DNA from: Ruminococcus sp.
GTDB lineage: Bacteria; Bacillota; Clostridia; Oscillospirales; Ruminococcaceae
Direction of reading: 5' to 3'
DNA length: 5,432 nucleotides
Assembly: GCA_014799765.1 (NCBI GenBank)
Contig: JAAVHK010000005.1
Location: forward strand, 12,383-17,814
Each line of letters opens with the position of its first letter. The first letter of the stretch is position 1. Below, piece by piece: positions 1-5,432 of the stretch. Under the pieces are notes generated by a model, which worked only from the letters and a program-made list of their open reading frames with translations, did no database searches and was not told the origin of the DNA. Made by a program: the position numbers and the translations under genes.

Positions 1-1
1 A

Positions 2-1468
2 AATACTCTCGTTGAATTTCTTCCGGAATTGTTTGATTCCGCTAACCAGATTATAACATTCATAAGCACGTCCATTACTGACAATCTGCCACAAATTCTA
101 TCGGTTTCACTGGATATTATTGTACATATCGCCAACGGAATTATTGACAGTCTGCCACTGCTGATTGAATCCGCTGTAGAAATTATAGAAACTTTAAGCC
201 TGTTTATAGCCGAAAATTTACCCTCACTTGTACCGACGGTCACACAGATAATAATTAAAATTGCAGACATATTAACAAATCCGTCAACACTCGGAAGCCT
301 TGTCAACTCCGGACTGTCCATCATAGTGACATTGGCACAGGCACTCGTCGACGCCCTCCCCGAATTGCTGAAAGCCGTGCCGAAAATCGTCGACAACATA
401 GTGACCATAATCGCCGAAAATCTGCCAAAAATCGTCAATTCGGGAATTGAAATAATCGCAACGCTGGGCGGATTCCTCATAAATCCCGAAAATCTGCGAA
501 TTATCGGCGACGGCGGAAAAGAAATCCTGCTCTCCCTGATTCGTGGAATTAAAAGTCTTTTCGGCGAACTGGCGAGCATTGCTGGCGGAATTATGGGCGA
601 AATTAAGGCAAATATCGGCGATTTGTATGATTCCGGCGTGGATATGATTAAAAGTTTTATCGACGGCGTAAAGGATAAGGCAAAACATTTAATTGAAGAA
701 ATTAAAAATATTGCGTCCGGAATTGCCCAGTATATCGGCTTTTCTGAACCTGATAAAGGTCCGCTTTCAAATTTTCATACTTTCGCACCCGATATGATAA
801 ATCTTTTTACTAAAGGCATTAAAGATAATAAAAAATCTATTATCGGAGAAACACAAAGTATTGCTAAGTCAATTAAAAAAACTCTCGGTGTACCCGTCGA
901 TATTCCGCAACCAAACACTGCATTTACCGATATCAAGCCGGAAATATCAGTAAAAACCAAATTAATTGATGACCGTCAATTATACGACTATTCACCGGAA
1001 TACGTCGCTGAAATGCCGGTCAATCTGGACTTCCATAAACCCGACACCAGTCGATTATACGACTATTTACCCGAATACGTCGCTGAAATGCCGGTCAATT
1101 TTGACCTGCAAAAACCCGATATCAGTCAATTATACGACGCTTTTCATGAATCTGTCGTGAAAATTCCGGCTGAAATCGATGCCGAAATAAAAATAGACAC
1201 AAGTCAATTAAACAACATTCAGTCGATTTTACTTCCACGATTTGCACCGGATTATGATACATCAGACTATGTTGTGAAGTCGAATTTTCCCCGATATTAT
1301 GCGGAAAATCAACACACAACCAATGTTGAAAACATCAATCTGACACTCGAAAACGGTTTCCGACTTTCTTCGGATTACGACACCGAAAAATTCATAAATG
1401 CGGTCGCCGAACGCCTTCAGGCACGGCAGACACGCATCAACAGAGGCACGGGAGGGGTGCAGTTTTGA
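2..1468 (+). CDS. Phage tail tape measure protein, C-terminal part (5' end outside window)
   Basis: The frame is open from base 2 to the TGA at 1466-1468, giving 488 visible residues. The TTG at 29 is not a likely start, because the frame is already open and already repeat-like before it; the gene begins upstream. Tape measure proteins line the tail tube, set its length and help DNA entry. Visible layout: tandem amphipathic helical repeats with a conserved LP pair (to about base 523); a Gly/Ile/Lys-rich helical stretch (to about 740); a segment reading GFSEPDKGPLSNFHTFAPDM, a pattern I associate with the C-terminal region of Firmicute tape measure proteins; a second 25-residue repeat (977-1204); and a charged C-terminal helix ending RGTGGVQF. 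Its stop overlaps the start of the Dit gene, as expected for this gene order. The family call comes from pattern recognition and context, without a search. Confidence 0.88.
   Translation, partial: NTLVEFLPELFDSANQIITFISTSITDNLPQILSVSLDIIVHIANGIIDSLPLLIESAVEIIETLSLFIAENLPSLVPTVTQIIIKIADILTNPSTLGSLVNSGLSIIVTLAQALVDALPELLKAVPKIVDNIVTIIAENLPKIVNSGIEIIATLGGFLINPENLRIIGDGGKEILLSLIRGIKSLFGELASIAGGIMGEIKANIGDLYDSGVDMIKSFIDGVKDKAKHLIEEIKNIASGIAQYIGFSEPDKGPLSNFHTFAPDMINLFTKGIKDNKKSIIGETQSIAKSIKKTLGVPVDIPQPNTAFTDIKPEISVKTKLIDDRQLYDYSPEYVAEMPVNLDFHKPDTSRLYDYLPEYVAEMPVNFDLQKPDISQLYDAFHESVVKIPAEIDAEIKIDTSQLNNIQSILLPRFAPDYDTSDYVVKSNFPRYYAENQHTTNVENINLTLENGFRLSSDYDTEKFINAVAERLQARQTRINRGTGGVQF
50..523 (+). 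repeat. Tandem 22-24-residue helical repeats in the tape measure protein
   Basis: Seven consecutive units of 22, 22, 22, 24, 22, 22 and 24 residues start at about bases 50, 116, 182, 248, 320, 386 and 452. The end of an eighth unit (LPELFDSANQ) runs in from the left edge. The rough consensus is IIxxLaxxIaenLPxLlxxvxx: two hydrophobic half-helices joined by a conserved Leu-Pro. The 24-residue units (4 and 7) replace the LP turn with an NPSTL or NPENL turn. The repeat is clear in protein but diverged in DNA. Periodic helical repeats fit the extended, length-determining role of tape measure proteins. Confidence 0.8.
977..1204 (+). repeat. Second tandem repeat (25, 25, 26 residues) near the tape measure C-terminus
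   Basis: Units lie at 977-1051, 1052-1126 and 1127-1204. Units 1 and 2 share the pattern LYDYxPEYVAEMPVNxD..KPDxS. Unit 3 is diverged (LYDAFHESVVKIPAEID) but keeps its ending DTS. The beginning of a fourth unit (QLNN) follows at 1205. Units 1 and 2 share an exact 27-base block (998-1024 and 1073-1099, offset 75 bases), so this duplication is much more recent than the helical repeats upstream. Its role is unknown; it may be a flexible spacer between the helical part and the C-terminal helix. Confidence 0.88.
1451..1457 (+). promoter_or_regulatory. Ribosome binding site deciding the TTG start of the Dit gene
   Basis: GGAGGGG ends seven bases before TTG 1465-1467. That TTG overlaps the TGA stop of the tape measure gene (1466-1468), so translation of the two genes is probably coupled. 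The next in-frame codons give RSKDWFKING, a plausible Dit N-terminus, and no ATG is available nearby. Confidence 0.75.
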
Positions 1469-2163
1469 GGTCGAAAGACTGGTTTAAAATTAACGGAATT
1501 TCAAGTTATACCGTCGAAATTTACGTTGACACGCCCGCCGTTCCGCCCATGGCCCAGCAACGCTACACTACCTATCAGGTCGGGGCGGACGAAGATATTA
1601 CTTTCCCCGACAATATATTTGATGACATAATATATTCCATTACTTTTTATACTTTCAGAAATGATTTTGATAATACCGATATTTATTCATTCCTATCCGA
1701 CGCACGCACCCTTGAAATCAGCCGTTTGCCCCGATATTACTACAAAATCCGGCAGTTATCCCTTGATAGTCCGGAAAACTTGTTCAGAGGCGAAAAAATC
1801 CGCTACAAACTTAACTTCAGACTTGCCCCGTTCCGATATTTTGCCGAAAATCCGGCAATTTCCCTGCGTAATAATTCAATCGTCGTCAACCGTGGTACCC
1901 GCTACAGCAAGCCGATTTTTCGCATCGTCGGGACCGGCGACATTTTTGTTAATGTAAATAACCAAATCTTTGAAGTAAAGGGTCTTGCCGAAAATCAGGA
2001 AATAATTATTGATTCGTCAAAATTTATAACCTATTCTGGAAATCAGCTTTTCTACAACCAGACTTCCGGAAAATATCCCCTGCTCACCGTCGGTGAAAAT
2101 ACGGTTTCGTGGGGCGGAGACGTCAAAAACGTCGAAATATCGAAGAATGAGAGGTGCTACTGA
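1465..2163 (+). CDS. Distal tail protein (Dit), phage tail component family
   Basis: This 232-residue protein has the normal size for a Dit of the Sipho_tail type. Dit forms a hexameric ring that joins the tail tube to the tip and carries Tal or receptor-binding proteins. The N-terminal part (residues 1-130) is the hub domain, with a SRLPRYYYKIRQL stretch and an APFRY segment near 130. The C-terminal part (about 140-232) has the beta-sandwich signature of the family: YSKPIFRIVGTGDIFVNVNN, then an IIIDSS strand, then YPLLTVGENTVSWGG and VKNVEIS. The start is TTG, supported by the strong upstream GGAGGGG. The gene overlaps the tape measure stop by three bases and its own stop shares one base with the next ATG. 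Position directly after the tape measure gene matches siphovirus order. I am confident of the family from pattern and position. Confidence 0.88.
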   Translation: MRSKDWFKINGISSYTVEIYVDTPAVPPMAQQRYTTYQVGADEDITFPDNIFDDIIYSITFYTFRNDFDNTDIYSFLSDARTLEISRLPRYYYKIRQLSLDSPENLFRGEKIRYKLNFRLAPFRYFAENPAISLRNNSIVVNRGTRYSKPIFRIVGTGDIFVNVNNQIFEVKGLAENQEIIIDSSKFITYSGNQLFYNQTSGKYPLLTVGENTVSWGGDVKNVEISKNERCY

Positions 2164-2966
2164 TGACCGGAAGCGGTATCGAAAATGACCCCTATATTGT
2201 CGACAATTGGGCGGATTACAGGCAAATTTACAGTACTTCGGCGTACATCGAGTGGGACGGAAATGCAAAAAATAAAGTTATTGATTTTAACGAAATCCAA
2301 CCTCACGGCTTCACGACGGCAATTAATTTTTCAAGATATACAAAATTCAACGGCTGGAAATTCGTGAATTTGTTCACAATGCATAGTAATCCGCTGTCTT
2401 TCGGGTCTGCCGGAAAAACTCTCGACGGCTTCATTCTCGAAAATTTTTACTGGCTTGTGCCTGCTCCGTCTTATGAATCCGTTCTTCTGAATTTTGAGGC
2501 GAATTATTCCAATTTCTCAACCCTCAAAAACTGCGTAATTTCGGGAAAAATCGAGTGTCAAGGCAAGTGCCGGATTACTAACGCCCATTTCCATGAGAGT
2601 TCCGCCAATATTGCCGTAAATTCGGGCAATTTCACGATTACAAACCATACAATCCGGCACGCCGATGTGATTCTTGACGTCGTCGCCCCGACCGTCACCC
2701 TGACCACAGAAAACATCATAAACAGCCGGTTTTCAGGCAAAATTCACGCAGAAAACCCGATAATCTGCGGAAATTCCACATCCGGCTACAACCTTTTTGA
2801 CCTCTTTTCCAATCAGTCCGCCGAATACTCCGGAAAGGGCGTAATGGTCTATAATTCGGACAAAATGACCGCTTCCGGCGACGGAAATCACCAGCCATGC
2901 ACCCCCGAACAACTCAGAAATCCGGCTTATTTGAATTCCTTAAGATTCCCGATTGGAGTTGATTAA
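2163..2966 (+). CDS. Predicted beta-helix protein of the tail tip
   Basis: The gene encodes 267 residues from ATG 2163-2165, which overlaps the Dit stop (TGATG) and lies six bases after GAGAGGTG (2149-2156). A GTG at 2154 is in frame, but it sits inside the ribosome binding site and is less likely. The protein opens with GSGIENDPYIVDNWADYRQI, a G(S/T)G..NDPYIV type opening that I associate with secreted and phage beta-helix proteins. Its middle (about residues 115-225) is a series of short strands with Asn, Thr, Ser and Ile/Val at regular places (NCVISGKIECQGKCRITNAH, ITNHTIRHADVILDVVA, ENIINSRFSGKIHAENPII), as in parallel beta-helices. It ends with YLNSLRFPIGVD, which may be a conserved tail tag. 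No catalytic motif was recognised. Between Dit and Tal, it is most simply a tip or side-fibre protein involved in host contact; that role is inference. Confidence 0.7.
   Translation: MTGSGIENDPYIVDNWADYRQIYSTSAYIEWDGNAKNKVIDFNEIQPHGFTTAINFSRYTKFNGWKFVNLFTMHSNPLSFGSAGKTLDGFILENFYWLVPAPSYESVLLNFEANYSNFSTLKNCVISGKIECQGKCRITNAHFHESSANIAVNSGNFTITNHTIRHADVILDVVAPTVTLTTENIINSRFSGKIHAENPIICGNSTSGYNLFDLFSNQSAEYSGKGVMVYNSDKMTASGDGNHQPCTPEQLRNPAYLNSLRFPIGVD
2955..2963 (+). promoter_or_regulatory. Ribosome binding site of the Tal-like gene, pointing to a non-ATG start
   Basis: GGAGTTGAT matches the extended anti-16S complement GGAGGTGAT at 8 of 9 bases. It lies inside the 3' end of the beta-helix gene. 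TTG 2959 would overlap this site, whereas ATT 2968-2970 lies nine bases after GGAG, a normal distance. No ATG or GTG exists in frame here. Confidence 0.5.
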
Positions 2967-4635
2967 AATTTTAAAATTTGTACAAGGAAGTCTCAGCTCG
3001 TCCGGAGAAATCGACGATAAAACAAGGTTACGCACGGATTTTATCGAAATACCGGCAGGAACTCAGAAAATACAGGGCGTTCCGGAATTTGTTGAAAAAT
3101 TTTACGACAAAACCACGAAACAATATTTATACTCAGAGTATAAAGGCACACCGGTCTGTTACGTCTATATTTATGACGCCCAACATACATTTATTGCCGA
3201 TTTTTCGGCAATAAACGGCGTTGACATCTCGGCTTACACGTGGGCGGTGTATATGCGTTTCACGGTCTGCATCGGAAGCCCGACAATCTACCCTGATGAC
3301 AGTCTGGAAACGTCATATTATTACTATTTTCTGAAAAATTTTGACTTCCGGACAGAAATTCTGTCGTGGGAAATGGACGAAAATTTCAGAATTTTCAACA
3401 AAAAATGCCCTCTTGTTCCTGAAAAATCTATATATTATCCCTATCCCGACGCACTCTGGCGAATGGATATTTTAAGCCCCGATATTCCACGACATCTTAT
3501 TTTTCCCTGTTTTAAGCCTTTTATACGTCACGTTAGACAGCCGGATTACATCACGGTCCACGCCATGCACACCGCACAGCAAAATTTTGATAATAACGGG
3601 CTGGCAATCCTCACGCCCATCTCCTGCACGGTCACCGAAAATTTTAACGCTGACTGGTCTGTGACCCTCGAACACCCACGGGACGACAACGGAAAATGGC
3701 GATATCTGGTGGAATTTAACATTTTAAAAGTGCTTGGTCAACTTTTTGTCATCCGTACGGTGACATACACGCACACCACGGTGACCGTTTTCGCCGAACA
3801 TATATTCTACCAATTAAACGACTGCTGGATTTATCCGAACGCTGAAATCGCCGGTTCGGACGGCACGCAAATTTTACGGAATATCCTTGCAAACTCGACT
3901 TTTAACCCCCGTACCAATGATACGATTTACAGGTTTGAAACCAATTCTGACCTCACTTCTGAGGGCATCGGCGTGGATATGGAGTTAGTGACTGCTAACA
4001 AGTGGAGACCCCTTAAAAATGGTACAACCCCTCTTGAAATGATTCTCGGTTCGGACGGTTTCACGGCGAACTTCGGGGGCGATTTGTACCGAAATAACTT
4101 CTATTTTTCGATTAATGAACACATGGAAAATCATTTGGAAAATTCTTTTGACATAAGAATGGGGCTTAATCTTAAAAAAATTACCAAAAAAACCGAAACT
4201 TCCGCCCTCTGCACGCATTTTACGGTTTATGACCAGTTCGGCTCGGCTTTAAGCGTTTTCTGGGACGTCCACGACGGCATTCCGCATCATATTGTACGCT
4301 CTCAGACCGTCGATTTCGGCGAAAATTACACGGAAACTGACTTCAATCTTCTCGGGCATGAGGCAAAAAAATATTTTGGTCTGCATATGCAACCGCAGAT
4401 TTCCTACGAGGTCAGCCTTGAAGATTTGCGTAATAATCCCGATTTTTCGGAGTTTTCCAACAATCCACGTTACAATGTAGGCGACAGGGGTCGCATATTC
4501 GACGAAGAGTTGAATATATCTTTTGACGCACATATTACGCATACCGTAAAAGACGGTATATCGGGACAAACTCTTGAAATTGGTTTCAGCAGTACCGGAG
4601 GTTTCGGAAATATGGGCATCGAACACGGAAATTAA
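2959..4635 (+). CDS. Tal-like phage minor structural / tail tip protein with an N-terminal adhesin-like domain
   Basis: About 555-560 residues, depending on the start (TTG 2953, TTG 2959 or ATT 2968; all in frame, no ATG). Tal proteins plug the end of the tail tube and often carry host-binding or peptidase parts. Residues about 1-105 look like a small beta-sandwich seen in tail adhesins: GSLSSSGEIDDKTRLRTDFI, then VYIYDAQHTFI, then YTWAVYMRF. Residues about 150-200 form a linker (YPYPDALWRMDI). From about 215 the family's core begins: GLAILTPISCTVTENFNADW, VTLEHPRD, W..LVEFNILKV, QLFVIRTV. The pattern resembles the phage minor structural protein N-terminal region / prophage endopeptidase tail family. 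The end (YNVGDRGRIFDEELNISFDA) is also typical. No peptidase active site was recognised, so lytic activity is not claimed. It overlaps the beta-helix gene by a few bases. Confidence 0.78.
   Translation: MIKILKFVQGSLSSSGEIDDKTRLRTDFIEIPAGTQKIQGVPEFVEKFYDKTTKQYLYSEYKGTPVCYVYIYDAQHTFIADFSAINGVDISAYTWAVYMRFTVCIGSPTIYPDDSLETSYYYYFLKNFDFRTEILSWEMDENFRIFNKKCPLVPEKSIYYPYPDALWRMDILSPDIPRHLIFPCFKPFIRHVRQPDYITVHAMHTAQQNFDNNGLAILTPISCTVTENFNADWSVTLEHPRDDNGKWRYLVEFNILKVLGQLFVIRTVTYTHTTVTVFAEHIFYQLNDCWIYPNAEIAGSDGTQILRNILANSTFNPRTNDTIYRFETNSDLTSEGIGVDMELVTANKWRPLKNGTTPLEMILGSDGFTANFGGDLYRNNFYFSINEHMENHLENSFDIRMGLNLKKITKKTETSALCTHFTVYDQFGSALSVFWDVHDGIPHHIVRSQTVDFGENYTETDFNLLGHEAKKYFGLHMQPQISYEVSLEDLRNNPDFSEFSNNPRYNVGDRGRIFDEELNISFDAHITHTVKDGISGQTLEIGFSSTGGFGNMGIEHGN
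3190..3215. repeat. Perfect 11-bp inverted repeat with TTTT loop, inside the Tal-like gene
   Basis: Left arm TTTATTGCCGA (3190-3200), loop TTTT (3201-3204), right arm TCGGCAATAAA (3205-3215). Every arm base pairs. It lies fully inside coding sequence (FIADFSAING) at the end of the N-terminal adhesin-like domain. No T-tract follows on either strand, so it does not look like an intrinsic terminator. Confidence 0.85.
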
Positions 4636-4636
4636 T

Positions 4637-4653
4637 TTATACAATCTGTATAA
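4637..4653. repeat. 7-bp inverted repeat between the Tal stop and the methyltransferase ribosome binding site
   Basis: Left arm TTATACA (4637-4643), loop ATC, right arm TGTATAA (4647-4653). It occupies most of the short gap after the TAA at 4633-4635 and ends just before AAAGGAG. It could be a weak hairpin that affects translation of the methyltransferase, or an operator. The arms are AT-rich, so a stable RNA structure is doubtful. Confidence 0.55.
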
Positions 4654-4654
4654 T

Positions 4655-4661
4655 AAAGGAG
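4655..4661 (+). promoter_or_regulatory. Ribosome binding site of the methyltransferase, deciding an ATT start
   Basis: AAAGGAG is followed after eight bases by ATT 4670-4672. The only in-frame start-like codons after it and before the WIGGK motif are ATT 4664 and ATT 4670. The nearest canonical starts upstream are TTG 4574 and TTG 4580, inside the Tal gene, without a convincing ribosome binding site and far from this one. Confidence 0.6.
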
Positions 4662-4669
4662 CGATTTTT

Positions 4670-5401
4670 ATTAAAAGTTTTATCCCTTGGATTGGCGGAA
4701 AAAATCTTCTCGCTAAAAAAATCATTTCAAGATTTCCTGACGATTTTCAGCGATATATCGAGGTTTTTGGCGGTGGGGCGTCGGTACTCTTCCACCGTGA
4801 ACGCCACGCCAAAACGGAAATTTATAATGACCTCAACGGCGGTCTCGTCAACCTCTTCAGATGTGCGAAATTTCACCGTGCGGAGCTTCAACGGGAAATT
4901 TCAGGCTATTTCAATTCAAGGCAGTTTTTCGGCGAATTAAAGGCAAAAATGGAACTTCCAGGACTGACCGATATTCAGCGTGCCGGTATGTTTTTTGTCG
5001 TGGCTCGTCTGAGTTTCGGGGCGAATATGCGTACTTTCGGCGGTCAACCACGGAATCTTTCGGCGGACTGTCTGGAAATCGTTGAAAAGCGTCTTGAAAA
5101 TGTCGTTATTGAAAATCTTGACTTCTATGAACTGATTAAAAAATATGACTGTAATGAGGCGTTATTTTACTGTGATCCTCCCTACAACAACTCTGAAAGA
5201 TACTATGATAATCGCTTCGAGCCGGAAGACCACGAACGCTTAAAGGCTATTTTAAGCCAAATTCAAGGGCGGTTTATCCTCTCATACAACGATAATGAAA
5301 AAATCCGTGAACTTTATCGGGATTTCAAAATCATTCAGGTCAGACGGCAGAACAATCTTTCTGAGGGTTTTTATAAGGAGTTAATTATACAAAACTTCTA
5401 A
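4670..5401 (+). CDS. D12-class N6-adenine DNA methyltransferase (Dam-like), probable ATT start
   Basis: The protein transfers a methyl group from S-adenosylmethionine to adenine N6 in DNA. From ATT 4670 it has 243 residues, close to the usual size of small phage members of this family. Motifs in order: WIGGK (residues 7-11) and YIEVFGGGASVLF (29-41), the cofactor-binding motifs; YNDLN (52-56), the acidic motif after it; DPPY (169-172), the catalytic motif IV; and ILSYND after it. Everything expected appears intact. Proteins of this kind that I recall begin near KSFIxWIGGK, which favours the start just before this stretch over TTG 4574. The site recognised cannot be read from sequence; GATC is common for the family but unproven here. 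No partner endonuclease is visible, so it may be an orphan protecting phage DNA. It ends with tandem in-frame stops TAA TAG (5399-5404). Confidence 0.88.
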   Translation: MKSFIPWIGGKNLLAKKIISRFPDDFQRYIEVFGGGASVLFHRERHAKTEIYNDLNGGLVNLFRCAKFHRAELQREISGYFNSRQFFGELKAKMELPGLTDIQRAGMFFVVARLSFGANMRTFGGQPRNLSADCLEIVEKRLENVVIENLDFYELIKKYDCNEALFYCDPPYNNSERYYDNRFEPEDHERLKAILSQIQGRFILSYNDNEKIRELYRDFKIIQVRRQNNLSEGFYKELIIQNF

Positions 5402-5404
5402 TAG

Positions 5405-5425
5405 TTTGTGTAGCCTACACACAAA
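5405..5425. terminator. Small inverted repeat after the methyltransferase; possible weak terminator
   Basis: Left arm TTTGTGT (5405-5411), loop AGCCTAC, right arm ACACAAA (5419-5425). A compact alternative pairs TGTGTA with TACACA around GCC. It begins right after the tandem stop. The stem is not GC-rich and only ATTTGGC follows before the window ends, so a real terminator is uncertain. It could equally be an operator or chance. Confidence 0.3.
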
Positions 5426-5432
5426 ATTTGGC

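Noticed and set aside
284..688. 134-residue open frame on the minus strand
   Set aside because: It is antisense to the tape measure helical repeats. Its His/Cys/Phe-rich composition is typical of a reverse reading of such repeats, and no family was recognised.
977..1204. CRISPR-like or diversity-generating repeat in the tape measure gene
   Set aside because: Units are contiguous without spacers and in frame at 75-78 bases. No reverse transcriptase or template repeat pair is visible in the window, so this is a coding tandem repeat.
1841..1858. Inverted repeat TTGCCG / CGGCAA in the Dit gene
   Set aside because: It has only a six-base stem within coding sequence, and GCCGAAAAT-type strings recur from ordinary Ala-Glu-Asn codons.
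2196..2207. 12-bp palindrome ATTGTCGACAAT near the start of the beta-helix gene
   Set aside because: It is fully coding (within YIVDN) with no second copy, and a single palindrome of this size is not enough to call an operator.
4630..4661. Perfect -10 box TATAAT (4649-4654) that could be a promoter for the methyltransferase
   Set aside because: There is no recognisable -35 at 16-18 bases upstream, and a transcript starting about seven bases downstream would leave out the AAAGGAG ribosome binding site. The box is better explained as one arm of the inverted repeat.
4574..4669. Upstream extension of the methyltransferase to TTG 4574
   Set aside because: It would place 32 extra residues inside the 3' end of the Tal gene without a ribosome binding site, and they do not resemble the family's N-terminus. 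Kept only as an alternative start.
647..4684. Exact 15-base match ATTAAAAGTTTTATC at 647-661 and 4670-4684, both coding IKSFI
   Set aside because: The two sites are unrelated in function, no flanking identity continues, and the sequence is AT-rich. Chance is the simplest explanation.
4249..4725. 158-residue open frame on the minus strand
   Set aside because: It lies antisense to the well-supported Tal and methyltransferase genes, shows no recognisable domain, and is explained as a shadow of their codon pattern.

Overview
The window is part of the late (tail) gene cluster of a siphovirus-type phage or prophage. The host is most likely a moderately AT-rich Firmicute of the Clostridia type, such as a gut Ruminococcus-like or Oscillospiraceae-like bacterium. 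This rests on the gene order, the family resemblance of the proteins, GGAG-type ribosome binding sites and non-ATG starts. I could not search a database, so the host assignment is inference. All supported genes lie on the + strand, are packed stop-to-start, and probably form one late transcript. No tRNA, rRNA, CRISPR array, integrase, insertion sequence or stretch of more than 300 bases without a gene was seen.

Layout: (1) 2-1468, the C-terminal 488 residues of a tape measure protein, entering from the left edge, with ~22-24-residue helical repeats followed by a second, unrelated 25-residue repeat; (2) 1465-2163, a distal tail protein (Dit) with a TTG start; (3) 2163-2966, a predicted beta-helix protein inserted between Dit and the next tail gene; (4) about 2959-4635, a Tal / minor structural protein that carries an extra N-terminal domain of the kind usually found in tail adhesins; (5) about 4670-5401, a D12-class N6-adenine DNA methyltransferase with intact motifs but apparently no ATG/GTG/TTG start, followed by a tandem stop and a small inverted repeat at the right edge.

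Genes 1 to 4 would build the tail: the tape measure sets tube length, Dit forms the hub at the tail tip, and Tal plus the beta-helix protein form the host-facing tip. The methyltransferase is not structural and would modify phage or host DNA.

The observations most worth following up are: near-complete absence of GATC (one site in 5,432 bases, in the DPPY codons of the methyltransferase gene), with similar scarcity of several other 4-base palindromes while CCGG is common; two successive genes whose ribosome binding sites point to ATT start codons; and the unusual tail-tip arrangement (beta-helix gene between Dit and Tal, adhesin-like domain on the front of Tal).
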